Source: Microcaldota archaeon
GTDB taxonomy: Archaea; Micrarchaeota; Micrarchaeia; Micrarchaeales; CABMGC01
Direction of reading: 5' to 3'
Length of the DNA stretch: 64,000 nucleotides
NCBI GenBank assembly: GCA_021802765.1
Contig: JAJZRI010000001.1
Coordinates: forward strand, 232,551 to 296,550
The notes beneath the pieces are model-generated. The model made no database searches and had not been told where the DNA came from. It saw nothing but the letters and a program-made list of their open reading frames with translations. Each line of letters begins with the position of its first letter. Positions within the stretch are counted from its first letter, which is position 1. The translations under genes and the position numbers were made by a program. This document shows, piece after piece, positions 1 to 8,787 of the stretch.

Positions 1-1
1 C

Positions 2-202
2 GGCGCCTTTATGAAGGCTGCCAACGTGCAAAAAAATGCGGATGCGACCTTCAACCTCGACTTCCTTGAGAAGATGGTGAGATCCTGCCCTATAGGGAGC
101 CATATAGGCATAGACCTCAAGTCCAACGAGCCCATGAAGTTGAACTACAACATAGGCGATTCGAGCATAACATACTTCCTTGCGCCCTACATGGAAGAGT
201 AA
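2..202 (+). CDS. pcn: DNA polymerase sliding clamp PCNA (C-terminal end, partial)
   Basis: The C-terminal 66 residues of a PCNA clamp, cut by the window start; the frame is open upstream, so the start lies outside. The pattern of a leader strand with LDFLEKM, then PMKLNYNIGDSSITYFLAPYMEE, matches the last beta strands and the typical acidic C-terminus of archaeal PCNA. The clamp rings DNA and tethers polymerases, ligase and FEN1. The next gene starts 10 bases downstream, so they are probably cotranscribed. Confidence 0.9.
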   Translation, partial: GAFMKAANVQKNADATFNLDFLEKMVRSCPIGSHIGIDLKSNEPMKLNYNIGDSSITYFLAPYMEE

Positions 203-212
203 GGTAGCCTTC

Positions 213-476
213 ATGGAGATAGAAGAAAGAGTAAAGAAGAACATAGCTATTTTTAAGGAGAACGAGAAGCGTGTGGCAGTGCTTGAGCTTGGACCGGATG
301 AAAAAGAGGTCGTGGAGCTCGCAAAGATGTATGCAAGCGATACGGAGGCCTGGATCAAGAAAGGGGATTATGTGACAGCGTTCTCAAGCATAGAGTACGC
401 GCATGGGCTACTTGATGCGATATTGAAGATAAACGGTGCAGATCCATATGAACACGAGACGGATACGGGAGGGTAA
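213..476 (+). CDS. DUF357 family small protein
   Basis: An 87-residue acidic helical protein with the family signature GDYVTAFSSIEYAHGLLDA near residues 54-72. DUF357 proteins are short, archaeal and of unknown function, and often sit beside RNA-modification or replication genes. I chose the ATG at 213, in line with the family's MEIEERVKKN-type N-terminus; an earlier ATG at 180 would overlap PCNA. It overlaps the start of the Trm1 gene by up to 29 bases, so the three genes form a tight operon. Confidence 0.8.
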   Translation: MEIEERVKKNIAIFKENEKRVAVLELGPDEKEVVELAKMYASDTEAWIKKGDYVTAFSSIEYAHGLLDAILKINGADPYEHETDTGG

Positions 477-1527
477 AGCTACAATAAGCTTGTCTGACGG
501 CATATTTTACAATACTGAGATGTCCGAGCTCAGGGACATATCCGTGCTCTTCATACGGGCCATTGGCGCGAAGGACAAGAGAGTGCTTGATGCAACTGCG
601 GCAACTGGGGTGAGGGCGATAAGGTACGGTCTTGAGGCAAAAGCAAACGACATTACCGCACTTGATATGAACGCGTCTGCTGCCAGGCTTGCGAAGAGAA
701 ATGTTCGCATGAATGGACTGAAGTTTGAGGTAATAAATACTAGCCTGCAGGAGTTTGCAAATGCGTCAAGGAAGAAGTTTGACATAATCGATTTTGACCC
801 GTTTGGAAGCCCTGCACCGGGCATAAATGACCTTATGCGGCTCTCGGAAGACGGCACGGTATTGATGATAACTGCCACGGACACCGCAGTACTATGCGGA
901 GCGCATGAGGCTGCATGCGTAAAGGTATATGGAGCAAAGCCACTTCACAATGAGATGTGCAAGGAGGCTGGAATAAGGATGTTGATAGCCTACATCGCAA
1001 GAGTTGCGGCCGGATTCAATTTTGGCACCCAGGCAATCCTATCCATATCCGACAAGCACTACATGCGGGTATTTTTGCGATTGCAATATGGAGCAAAGAA
1101 CGCGGCGGCATCCATTAAGGGGACTGGACTTGGAGCATTCTGCAGGCAGTGCTACTCATTTAGATTTGGCACCGGACCGGCTCCGCTTATCTCGCCAGAA
1201 TGCCCAAAGTGCAAAGGCAGGTCGGAGGCGTTCGGCCCGCTGTGGCTGGGCAGAATGCAAGATAAAACGTTTATTGAGACGATGCTAAAACTTGGGGATG
1301 CGCCATTGGTCAGGCAGGCTCTGGAGGAGCCTGATACCATGATGCTCTTCTCCATACCACACATGACCGAGAAGTTGGGGTTTAGCTCAGTATCAAAATA
1401 CAAGGTGATTGAGATATTGCGCGCTGAAGGCTACCTTGCCACAAAAACACAGTTCAGCAAAGAAGGAATAAAAACAGATGCAGATATACGGGAGGTTCTA
1501 AGGGCAGTAAAGAAGGCAAGGACGTAG
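448..1527 (+). CDS. trm1: tRNA (guanine26-N2)-dimethyltransferase Trm1
   Basis: Dimethylates G26 of tRNAs using S-adenosylmethionine. The sequence shows REGKATISL at the N-terminus, the SAM-binding loop LDATAATGVRAIRYG, the catalytic-type motif DFDPFGSP, and a C-terminal zinc finger (CRQC then CPKC). Length (359 residues) matches archaeal Trm1. The start is either this ATG or an in-frame GTG at 436; both lie inside the DUF357 gene. Confidence 0.93.
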   Translation: MNTRRIREGKATISLSDGIFYNTEMSELRDISVLFIRAIGAKDKRVLDATAATGVRAIRYGLEAKANDITALDMNASAARLAKRNVRMNGLKFEVINTSLQEFANASRKKFDIIDFDPFGSPAPGINDLMRLSEDGTVLMITATDTAVLCGAHEAACVKVYGAKPLHNEMCKEAGIRMLIAYIARVAAGFNFGTQAILSISDKHYMRVFLRLQYGAKNAAASIKGTGLGAFCRQCYSFRFGTGPAPLISPECPKCKGRSEAFGPLWLGRMQDKTFIETMLKLGDAPLVRQALEEPDTMMLFSIPHMTEKLGFSSVSKYKVIEILRAEGYLATKTQFSKEGIKTDADIREVLRAVKKART

Positions 1528-1533
1528 GTGTAA

Positions 1534-2415
1534 TCAAGGCGTTATAGTTGTGCCGGATCCCCCAGACACTACTAAGGCCGCACTGTCCATCGAACCTATT
1601 GATGCTGGTCGCTTTCTGTGCATTACAAAGGAGAGGCATGCACGCACCTTTGGAGCCATGCTACCCTGTTCAAATTGGCCGGCATTTAAATATTCCTCCA
1701 GTTCCCTTGTCCTGATGCGCCTTAATAGTTTCTCGCCCCTGCGCTTGAAATTTATGAATACGCCATCGACATTTGTAAGTATTATGAAATGATCTGCAGA
1801 TATCTGACTGGCAAGCAGGGACGATGCGCTGTCCTTGTCTATCACCGCATCTGCAAAGCGAAGTCCTTGGCCGCTATCAAATACAGGTATGCCTCCACCG
1901 CCACAGGCTATTACTATGTGACCGGACCAAAGAAGCTTGATTATTGTACTTCGCCCAATTATGTCCTTGGCCTCTGGAGATGGCACAACCCTACGGTATC
2001 CGTTTATGAGTTTCTTCATGTGCATCCCAGTTCTTGACATTCTTGCAGCCTCACTGCTCCGGTAAAATCTGCCTATTGGCTTGGCTGGATTCCTAAAAGC
2101 CGGATCCATTCGGTCCACAAGCGTCCTTGTGAGCATTATTTCAGGTATAGAATCGCTAGCGCGAATCCTAAGTCGCCTTAGCTCGTTTGAGATCCTACTG
2201 GATATGTTGAGACCTATCCATGCCTGGGTCTGCGCCGTGAGGACTGCCAGGTTTTCGTGTTCTGCTATTGCTAGCGCGCCGACCTGCGGACCGTTGCCGT
2301 GAGTTACGACTACCTGGTCGCCCTTAGCATATAGTCTGGCAATAACTTTTGCAGCCTTGGACATTGCCGTATTGTCGTCGAGAGCATTACCGCCCAGCGC
2401 TATAAGATACCTCAT
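1534..2415 (-). CDS. arcC: Carbamate kinase
   Basis: Amino acid kinase family. It interconverts carbamoyl phosphate + ADP and ATP + carbamate. Motifs: ALGGNAL near the N-terminus, VTHGNGPQVG, ACGGGGIPV and a VIDKD loop binding nucleotide, with LTNVDGV later. Length is about 293 residues, slightly short of the usual 310. The ATG at 2415 directly precedes RYLIALGGNAL; an ATG at 2430 adds five residues. It ends 7 bases from Trm1 (convergent). Isopentenyl phosphate kinase is in the same superfamily, but the ALGGNAL and HGNGPQVG signatures favour carbamate kinase. Confidence 0.9.
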   Translation of the reverse strand: MRYLIALGGNALDDNTAMSKAAKVIARLYAKGDQVVVTHGNGPQVGALAIAEHENLAVLTAQTQAWIGLNISSRISNELRRLRIRASDSIPEIMLTRTLVDRMDPAFRNPAKPIGRFYRSSEAARMSRTGMHMKKLINGYRRVVPSPEAKDIIGRSTIIKLLWSGHIVIACGGGGIPVFDSGQGLRFADAVIDKDSASSLLASQISADHFIILTNVDGVFINFKRRGEKLLRRIRTRELEEYLNAGQFEQGSMAPKVRACLSFVMHRKRPASIGSMDSAALVVSGGSGTTITP

Positions 2416-2456
2416 CTTACCATTCCGCATTTTTTGTTTTTATGGAATAACGCAAT

Positions 2457-2466
2457 GTATAAATAT
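2457..2466 (+). promoter_or_regulatory. TATA-like box between carbamate kinase and the zinc-ribbon gene
   Basis: TATAAATATA lies in the only AT-rich stretch of the divergent intergenic region, about 55 bases before the ATG at 2520. It could serve the plus-strand gene, which would then have a short leader containing GGTGGG just before the start. Confidence 0.4.
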
Positions 2467-2519
2467 AAGGAGAATGGTAATACTACTTTGCTAGGGTTGG
2501 GGAACCTCGGTGGGTAACA

Positions 2520-2906
2520 ATGGGAGATTTTGAATATGGAATTGGTGAGAATGGGTACTGCGAAAATGCGACTTTGTTCGATCAGAAGGTAACTGCATCG
2601 GACGGCATCGTGCGTGGCGTGGCTGATTCTGAAAGACAGGATCTGACACACCTTGTGGAGAATAGCTGCATGTCGTGCAACAAGCTGCTAGGTCGCAAGG
2701 AGATAAAAGTCGTTCCGCCTAGATACGTGCAGGAGAGGGACCAGTACGTCAAGTCCGGAGCGGTGCTTAGGCGAATAATGTGTGTCGAGTGCTACAACAC
2801 GCTAAAGACGGTCACAAAAAGCAGGATAAGATATAGAGACACTGCGGTATCACGCAGAAAGTTCCTGATAAGGTCGATTATAAATAACATACTACTAAAG
2901 CAGTAG
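2520..2906 (+). CDS. Hypothetical zinc-ribbon protein
   Basis: A 128-residue basic protein with two CxxC pairs (SCMSCNK near residue 50 and MCVECYN near 89), consistent with one four-cysteine zinc site. The C-terminal third is Arg/Lys-rich. I do not recognise the family. The last codons lie in a 15-base tandem duplication (TACTAAAGCAGTAGG twice, 2893-2921) that repeats the stop codon. It converges on the next gene. Confidence 0.6.
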   Translation: MGDFEYGIGENGYCENATLFDQKVTASDGIVRGVADSERQDLTHLVENSCMSCNKLLGRKEIKVVPPRYVQERDQYVKSGAVLRRIMCVECYNTLKTVTKSRIRYRDTAVSRRKFLIRSIINNILLKQ

Positions 2907-2925
2907 GTACTAAAGCAGTAGAGGC

Positions 2926-3237
2926 CTATCTGCGCCTTCTTTTGACGTGACCTTTCTTTACGGCGGGCCTTGGCGCAGAGGCTCTTGATGCGTGCCTTTG
3001 CATGACGTCGAACAGAATCCATGCCAGGACCGACCAGATCAGAATATCGACAGCGAAGTTAAAGTAATTTATGAACCATGGGTTGTAGATCGGTGCTATT
3101 ACCCTTTGTGTGAGCCATGTAAGAGGATATCCGAAGTTGGTCGCACCGATTAGCTGCAGCGTGCTGGCATAACCAGTCAGCAGGGTTATTAGTACCCCTA
3201 AGAGAACGGCTATGACCTTCAACTTCAGCTTGTACAT
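2926..3237 (-). CDS. Small two-helix membrane protein with basic tail
   Basis: 103 residues from the ATG at 3237 (an upstream start at 3255 adds six). Two hydrophobic segments (about residues 5-25 and 55-78) and a cytosolic-type C-terminus rich in Arg/Lys (VKKGHVKRRRR). No family recognised; the spacing of the two helices suggests an inner-membrane hairpin. Confidence 0.55.
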   Translation of the reverse strand: MYKLKLKVIAVLLGVLITLLTGYASTLQLIGATNFGYPLTWLTQRVIAPIYNPWFINYFNFAVDILIWSVLAWILFDVMQRHASRASAPRPAVKKGHVKRRRR

Positions 3238-3307
3238 GATAGAATATCTGCACAAATAGGATTAAAAAGATTCCTCAAGAGAACCCTACGAATCCGATGA
3301 GACCAAC

Positions 3308-4354
3308 TCAGGGATTTATGGGTGGGGAATTGCCATAGGGATATATCCATACTTGGCCTGCTCCTCCGGCGCCGGAGTCCTGTTGTGCCGCGCCTCCGGC
3401 AACACTGTAGCTTCCAGGTGTGAATCCTCCAGATCCATATGAAAATATCACTACCCCACCACCGCCGCCTCCGCCCGAGTCTCTTCCTTCACCTAAAAGA
3501 GATTGAAGTCCAGATGCGTTCACCGATCCGGCAACTATCGCTCTGCCTTGAAGGTATATTCCATAAGAACCACTAGCGCCTGGGGATCCGCCTGAATCAG
3601 TACACGGTACAAAGCTATTGATATTTGAGACGATTCCGCCGGGCACGGTCGTTGAGCCGCCTGCGCCTCCAGACTTATTTAAGGCGCATGCACCGCCGCC
3701 CCCTGCTCCAGTAAGATAATTTATGAATCCACTATTAAACCAGGAAGATATCTTTGTGTTGCTTAGCGAAGCGTTTCCAGCAATAGAGCCGCTTTCAGAC
3801 TGGCCCCCGCCACCTCCGCCAGCGCCGCCTGAGCCTCCGTATGAATTTGGATAATTCTTGCCGACAGTACTTTCCGGCGCGCTATCACCAGGATTTCCGG
3901 CATTGATTTGCCCTTGATTATTGAGAGTGCCTCCGGCAATTATGCTGTGCCCATTTGTGGTCACCGTGACCCCATTTTGTATTATAACATTGCCAGTAGT
4001 ACCTATATTGCCTGTGAGTGTAATATTCGAAATGTATTTTACGTCTCCGGAGAATGCCATGCCATTTGAGGGGTTGCTTATAACTGTGGTTGTAACAATA
4101 GTGGTTGTTGAATATGCGTGCGTGGCGGGGGCGGATTTCCAGAAGTGCAGCACTATATAGGCAAGGATAAATAGTATAAGCAGTATAAGCAGGATTTTGA
4201 GATAGGGACGCACCTCCTCAAAGAGGATGCTCTCGGCCTGCTGTTCGTCTTCTGCAGGCAGAGTATTCTCATAGCTTGGCTCGAATTTTGCGCCGCAGTG
4301 ACTGCAATACCTTGCGTTTTCTGGATTTTCGGTATCGCATTTGGGGCAGATCAT
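3308..4354 (-). CDS. Zinc-ribbon, membrane-anchored glycine-rich protein
   Basis: 348 residues. The N-terminus MICPKCDTENPENARYCSHC is a classic zinc ribbon (CxxC-x11-CxxC), followed by an acidic linker and one transmembrane helix near residues 58-80. After a Thr/Ser/Val linker comes a beta-helix-like region (SGDVKYISNITLTGNIGTTG), then long stretches of Gly/Ser/Ala (GGSGGAGGGGGG) to the end. The zinc ribbon would be cytosolic and the glycine-rich part external. The start at 4354 was chosen because it begins exactly at the zinc ribbon. Function unknown; a surface or adhesion role is only a guess. Confidence 0.7.
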   Translation of the reverse strand: MICPKCDTENPENARYCSHCGAKFEPSYENTLPAEDEQQAESILFEEVRPYLKILLILLILFILAYIVLHFWKSAPATHAYSTTTIVTTTVISNPSNGMAFSGDVKYISNITLTGNIGTTGNVIIQNGVTVTTNGHSIIAGGTLNNQGQINAGNPGDSAPESTVGKNYPNSYGGSGGAGGGGGGQSESGSIAGNASLSNTKISSWFNSGFINYLTGAGGGGACALNKSGGAGGSTTVPGGIVSNINSFVPCTDSGGSPGASGSYGIYLQGRAIVAGSVNASGLQSLLGEGRDSGGGGGGGVVIFSYGSGGFTPGSYSVAGGAAQQDSGAGGAGQVWIYPYGNSPPINP

Positions 4355-4435
4355 CCTAATCCCTAAGAAGCTGGGATTATAATTACTTAAAGTTTTCCAC
4401 AAGCTTTCCAAAGAATATATAGGATAAGCTATATG

Positions 4436-4443
4436 TTTATATA
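4436..4443 (+). promoter_or_regulatory. TATA box of the CDGSH gene
   Basis: TTTATATA sits 31 bases before the ATG at 4475, the spacing expected for an archaeal core promoter with a very short leader. Confidence 0.6.
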
Positions 4444-4474
4444 CTCTTGCCGTCATTCTTTTGGATGTGATAAT

Positions 4475-4648
4475 ATGAAGGACGTAAAGATAAAAGCAAC
4501 TAAGAATGGGCCAGATTTGGTCGTAGTTGACGGGACAGTGCAGTTCGCACTATGCAGATGCGGCCACTCGAAGAACAAGCCATTCTGTGACGGAGCGCAC
4601 CATGCAGCAAAGTTTGAAGCGGAAGAGAAGGAACTTGAGATAAAATAA
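4475..4648 (+). CDS. CDGSH iron-sulfur protein
   Basis: A 57-residue protein with one CDGSH domain: CRCGHSKNKPFCDGAHH matches C-x-C-x2-S-x3-P-x-C-D-G-A-H. It binds a 2Fe-2S cluster through three Cys and one His. The family acts in redox or cluster transfer. The ATG at 4475 gives the usual start directly before the beta strand; upstream in-frame codons lie in the promoter. Confidence 0.9.
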   Translation: MKDVKIKATKNGPDLVVVDGTVQFALCRCGHSKNKPFCDGAHHAAKFEAEEKELEIK

Positions 4649-4738
4649 TAATGGTGCCAAATTTACGCCTTGCCTTTGTCCTGAAAGCCAATGGCAAGGC
4701 TTTTAATAATAAATATGGTATAGTAATCAGGGATATCC

Positions 4739-4879
4739 ATGGAAGCATATTGTGTTAAGTGCAAAGCAAAGAGAGAGATGAAGGACGCAAAGCAGGTAAC
4801 AATGAAGAATGGAAAGAAGGCAATGGCAGGAGTCTGCCCTGTCTGCGGAACCAAGATGTTCAAAATAGGAGGCGCCTAA
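4739..4879 (+). CDS. DUF5679 small zinc-ribbon protein
   Basis: A 46-residue protein beginning MEAYCVKCKAKREMKD and ending GVCPVCGTKMFKIGGA. Two CxxC pairs (5-8 and 33-36) form a zinc ribbon. The arrangement, including AYCVKCK and the VCPxCGTKMFKIG tail, matches DUF5679, a family of unknown function found in archaea and bacteria. AATAAATATG about 30 bases upstream could be its TATA box. Confidence 0.8.
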   Translation: MEAYCVKCKAKREMKDAKQVTMKNGKKAMAGVCPVCGTKMFKIGGA

Positions 4880-4929
4880 ACTCTCGGCTTACAGGTTTTG
4901 TTTGGGCCGTTTCTTTATCGGCCTTTGTT

Positions 4930-5433
4930 CTATTTCTGTATTTTTACTACTTCTACTGTGAAAATTAGGGTCTGTCCTGCAAGAGGCGAATTGAAGTCCA
5001 CAGTTGCGTTGGTCTTGTTTACCTCAGTAACGATACCTTGCATCTGCTGGCCTTTGGCATTGTACGAAACGTGCATCCCCACAGTAGGGGTAAGATTGCC
5101 GAATTGAGATATTGGGACGGTTACTATTAAGGTAGGGTTAACTGCCCCGTAGGCCTGCGCCGCAGGTATCGTTATAGTCTTGTTCTGATTAAGCTTCATT
5201 CCGATTACGCCTTGGTCGAATCCTGCTATCATCTGCCCCGCGCCTACTGTGAAGTTAAGCGGTTCCTTTCCTACATTAGTGTCGAACACAGTACCGTTAA
5301 CCAGCTTTCCAGTATAATAAACACTTATATTATCCCCTTTTGCCACTACGGGCGGATTGTTTGCTTCCAAATAAATCACGATTATCAAAATTGCTACAGC
5401 AAGTGCTGCGGCTATTATGTAGCTTTGCTTCAA
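4930..5433 (-). CDS. Membrane-anchored FKBP-type peptidyl-prolyl isomerase
   Basis: 167 residues. One N-terminal signal anchor (residues 5-24) places the enzyme outside the membrane. The FKBP core is recognisable: VYYTGKLVNGTVFDTN, then LNFTVGAGQMIAGFDQGVIGM, and PAAQAYGAVNP. An insert and tail (VGMHVSYNAKGQQMQGIVTEVNKTNATVDFNSPLAGQTL) resemble the insert-in-flap domain of SlyD-like archaeal FKBPs. It likely folds secreted or membrane proteins such as the pilins in this window. Confidence 0.9.
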   Translation of the reverse strand: MKQSYIIAAALAVAILIIVIYLEANNPPVVAKGDNISVYYTGKLVNGTVFDTNVGKEPLNFTVGAGQMIAGFDQGVIGMKLNQNKTITIPAAQAYGAVNPTLIVTVPISQFGNLTPTVGMHVSYNAKGQQMQGIVTEVNKTNATVDFNSPLAGQTLIFTVEVVKIQK

Positions 5434-5531
5434 GAAATCCCCGAATGCTCTTCTCTACTCGTATAATTAATTTAAACGTTTCTATTTAACAGCCTTATTA
5501 AAATCTGTAGCAGCATAATGCATTGATAGAC

Positions 5532-6227
5532 ATGTGCAGAATGTTTGCGTACGTTGGAGACTCAAACAAGGAGCTTATGCAACTTTACTCTGCACTGAAG
5601 AAAGCCGCTGAGCACGATCCAATTGCCGAAAGGCTTGGGGTTGGGTTCAAAAGCCATGGGGATGGGTGGGGATACGTGATTGCAGGGGATGATGGATCCT
5701 TGTACCATTACAGAACGGCTAAAGCGATATATGAAGATTTGCACGAAGTGCCAAAGATTAACGGCAATTTTAGCGCAATATTTCATGTTAGGAAGGCAAG
5801 TGACAATACAACGATAAGACCTTCGTTTTCACATCCGTTACTTGAAGACAATGAACGGGAGCTAATATTCTTCGCACACAACGGATCCATAAAGAAAGAG
5901 CCCTTGGCAAAGGAACTTGGATTTGATGGGGTGGCCATAGATAGCGAGCTTGCTGCAAAGCTGTTTGCAAGGGATGGGATTAGATGTATGCGTTTGCTTG
6001 AGAAGAACACAAAGTCGGCGCTGAATCTGCTTATAATGAGCATAGACAGAAAGACAGGTAAAGTAAAAATCAGCTACAAGAATTATTACGTCAAGAAGGA
6101 CAGATCTGAGTTCTATGACCTTTACTACAAGAAGCTTGATAACGGCAGGGCAGTATATTCATCTACGCTAGACCTGCTTGGACTGAACGGAAATAAGGTT
6201 GCTGGGGATGGACTTGGTCGCTTGTAA
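5532..6227 (+). CDS. Class II glutamine amidotransferase
   Basis: 231 residues from the ATG at 5532, chosen because Cys2 then becomes the N-terminal nucleophile (MCRMFAYVG). Other Ntn-hydrolase features follow: SHGDGWGYV, HVRKAS and FFAHNGSI. This is the YafJ/EgtC/Dug3-like group, which hydrolyses the gamma-glutamyl amide of glutamine or related peptides. No synthase domain is attached and no partner is adjacent, so the substrate is unknown. Confidence 0.85.
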   Translation: MCRMFAYVGDSNKELMQLYSALKKAAEHDPIAERLGVGFKSHGDGWGYVIAGDDGSLYHYRTAKAIYEDLHEVPKINGNFSAIFHVRKASDNTTIRPSFSHPLLEDNERELIFFAHNGSIKKEPLAKELGFDGVAIDSELAAKLFARDGIRCMRLLEKNTKSALNLLIMSIDRKTGKVKISYKNYYVKKDRSEFYDLYYKKLDNGRAVYSSTLDLLGLNGNKVAGDGLGRL

Positions 6228-6349
6228 TTCATTGCGCAATAGCACTGAGTGCATGGTTGCATCGTGGTCGGGATATAGCAAGTTTAAGCATTCGCAGAAG
6301 GTTTTCCCACATTTGTTAAATATGTTGAATAAATATGATATGTGAAAAC

Positions 6350-6874
6350 ATGAAAAAGAGTGAAATTATTGTATTTACCATCGGCCACTCAACACGCCTG
6401 ACCAGAGACTTTCTAGGAGTGCTTGATGCATATGGAATAGAGGAGGTCATAGATGTACGCACCATACCCAGATCAAGAAAAAATCCCCAATTCAATGAGA
6501 AAAGGCTCTCTGCAACCCTTAGAAGGCACAAAGTAAGGTATAAACATATGGGCGGGCTTGGAGGGCTTAGGCACGCGCTAAAGGACTCAGTCAATACCTA
6601 CTGGCATAATGCCTCATTTAGGGGTTTTGCAGATTATATGCAGACTGATGAATTCAAGGACAATATTGATTCATTGATAAAGATAGCAAAGAAAAGGCAG
6701 GTGACTTTAATGTGCGCAGAGGCTGTGCCGTGGAGATGCCATAGGTCATTAATAGCAGATGCCCTTGCAGTTAGGGGAATTAAAGTAATTCACATATTTA
6801 GCGCCACAAATTCAAGACGACATGAGATTACAAGGAGTGCGAAGGTAAGAAAGGGAAATATAGTATATAAATGA
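6350..6874 (+). CDS. DUF488 family protein
   Basis: 174 residues. Signature motifs of DUF488: TIGHSTR at the N-terminus, IDVRTIPRSRKNPQF, GGLGGLR and MCAEAVPWRCHR. Function is not established. The ATG at 6350 fits a TTAAATAT box at about 6316 (leaderless); an ATG at 6335 is the alternative. Confidence 0.85.
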   Translation: MKKSEIIVFTIGHSTRLTRDFLGVLDAYGIEEVIDVRTIPRSRKNPQFNEKRLSATLRRHKVRYKHMGGLGGLRHALKDSVNTYWHNASFRGFADYMQTDEFKDNIDSLIKIAKKRQVTLMCAEAVPWRCHRSLIADALAVRGIKVIHIFSATNSRRHEITRSAKVRKGNIVYK

Positions 6875-6898
6875 TCGTTTAGCAGTAGTATTAGTGAA

Positions 6899-7318
6899 TT
6901 GATGGATAATGTAGCTGGAACAAGCAGGATGGCACGGATATACATAGCGACAGGGTTTCTTTACTTCATCATAGGCACGATTCTTCTGGCACTCAATCTC
7001 TCTAATCTTATTGCCATAAATAGGGATCCGATATTCATACTGCTGCTATACGGTTTTGTTGCCCAGTTGATTTTCGGTGTTTCTTATATTTTTGTGCCTG
7101 GCGTCTCTAGGCACAGTGGAACAGATTACAGAATCATAATAGCAGAGTACATTCTTCTAAATATTGGTATAATAGCATTTGAGATAGTTGCACTTAGTGG
7201 CCAAAAGGACGTTGCAGTGCTCATCACAGGACTGATTGTATTAATTGTGGCAGTTCTGCTGCATGCGACCAACATATGGCGCACGATAATTGGTAGGGAG
7301 AATAAAGGCACTGTCTGA
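6899..7318 (+). CDS. Four-helix membrane protein, unknown
   Basis: 139 residues with four hydrophobic helices (about 14-36, 44-66, 78-100, 106-125) and short loops. MARIYIATGFLYFIIGTILLA is faintly reminiscent of a helical pair from haem-copper oxidase subunit I-like proteins, but no haem-ligand pattern is clear. The next gene on the same strand is a permease 120 bases later. Confidence 0.55.
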   Translation: MMDNVAGTSRMARIYIATGFLYFIIGTILLALNLSNLIAINRDPIFILLLYGFVAQLIFGVSYIFVPGVSRHSGTDYRIIIAEYILLNIGIIAFEIVALSGQKDVAVLITGLIVLIVAVLLHATNIWRTIIGRENKGTV

Positions 7319-7438
7319 TTCAAAGTATTAAATGCCATTGAGAGTGTCCTTGCAGGATCTGGTGGGTTATGCGAATCAGATTACAAGATGGCCATCACGT
7401 AAGAAGGATTCAAAAAGTCTACACGTTAAATAGCATAT

Positions 7439-8683
7439 ATGTTCTTGCCCTTATCAGTCATAGTATTGGCAATGTCTTTTGTGCTGGTAGCTGTAAGGCA
7501 GGTAGGCAGAGTCAGATTGCAGATATGGCAGATAATCCTTGGTGGAGCAGTAGTTGTGATACTGACAGGGCAGATATCTGTAACTGCAGCAATATCCTAC
7601 ATAGACCCCACCATCATAGTCTTCCTAATCGGAATCTTTATTCTTGGCGAAGCACTTACAAGGAGCGGATACATACAATATCTTGCTTACAGGATTTTTA
7701 GGCATTTTAGATCTGTGGATAGCCTAGTACTTGCAATCCTTTTCTCGATGGGATTGGCATCCATGTTCATGCTTAACGATACTATGGCAATCATAGGCAC
7801 GCCAATAATCATGCTCTTTGCGATTAAAGAAGGCATAAACCCAAAGCTCATGCTGTTGTGCCTTGCATTTGCGATAACAATAGGCAGCGTTGCAAGCCCC
7901 ATAGGCAATCCTCAGAATTTGCTTATAGCTTCAAGCGGTTTTGTTAAGTCACCGTTTGCAACTTTTTTCTCTAGCCTTTTGATACCGACACTGATAAATC
8001 TTTTCGTGACTTATTTAGTCCTTAGGCTATTTTTCAGAAGCGAGTTCCACAATAAACAGCTTATCCATAGCCACGTAAGGATAAAGGATAAGGAACTAGC
8101 CAGACTTTGCAACTTATCTCTTGCCTTGCTTGGCATTTTAATTCTTTTTTATGTCGTAATTGAGATTTTTGGTTTTATGCATGGCCTTAGTTTTGCATAC
8201 ATTGCAGTTATTTCGGCTTTGCCCATAGTGCTTTTCAGCAAGCAGAGATTTTCCATAGTCAAGCAGATAGATTGGTCGACAATAGTGTTTTTCATGGCCC
8301 TTTTCGTTCTTGTGGGCAGCGTATGGCAGTCGGACTTTTTCCAATATGCTACAAATAGCCTGCATCTTGACTTAGGTTATGTTCCGACAGTACTGCTTTC
8401 CAGTGTTATAGGCAGTCAGTTTATTTCAAACGTGCCAATGGTGCTACTCTATCTAAAACTTTTGGCATATGTGCACATCACAACAACAACTGCAATGGCA
8501 CTTGCCGCAGGAAGTACAATTGCTGGTAATCTATTCATTCTGGGAGCCGCAAGCAATGTGATAATAGTACAAATGGCAGAGAAGAGATACAACAGTTCCC
8601 TGTCGTTTTTTGATTTCGCAAGGGTCGGCATTGTTGTTACAGCACTTAATGTACTCATATACTGGATATTCCTGACGGTATAG
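7439..8683 (+). CDS. ArsB/NhaD/CitM-superfamily ion permease
   Basis: 414 residues with about eleven membrane helices. The repeated re-entrant signatures of the ion transporter superfamily are visible: FMLNDTMAIIGTPI in the first half, ASPIGNPQNLLIASSGF next, and in the second repeat SNVPMVLLYLKL with AGSTIAGNLFILGAASNVI. Known members move arsenite, citrate/dicarboxylates or Na+/H+. The sequence alone does not fix the substrate. Confidence 0.85.
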   Translation: MFLPLSVIVLAMSFVLVAVRQVGRVRLQIWQIILGGAVVVILTGQISVTAAISYIDPTIIVFLIGIFILGEALTRSGYIQYLAYRIFRHFRSVDSLVLAILFSMGLASMFMLNDTMAIIGTPIIMLFAIKEGINPKLMLLCLAFAITIGSVASPIGNPQNLLIASSGFVKSPFATFFSSLLIPTLINLFVTYLVLRLFFRSEFHNKQLIHSHVRIKDKELARLCNLSLALLGILILFYVVIEIFGFMHGLSFAYIAVISALPIVLFSKQRFSIVKQIDWSTIVFFMALFVLVGSVWQSDFFQYATNSLHLDLGYVPTVLLSSVIGSQFISNVPMVLLYLKLLAYVHITTTTAMALAAGSTIAGNLFILGAASNVIIVQMAEKRYNSSLSFFDFARVGIVVTALNVLIYWIFLTV

Positions 8684-8787
8684 ATTTAATTTTATAGAGA
8701 TTTAACTTCTGATTGTTTAATGCATCGTAATTAAATAGCAACATTAGGTGCATTGTCATTTTTATTGGTATTTGACTTACGCCATGC

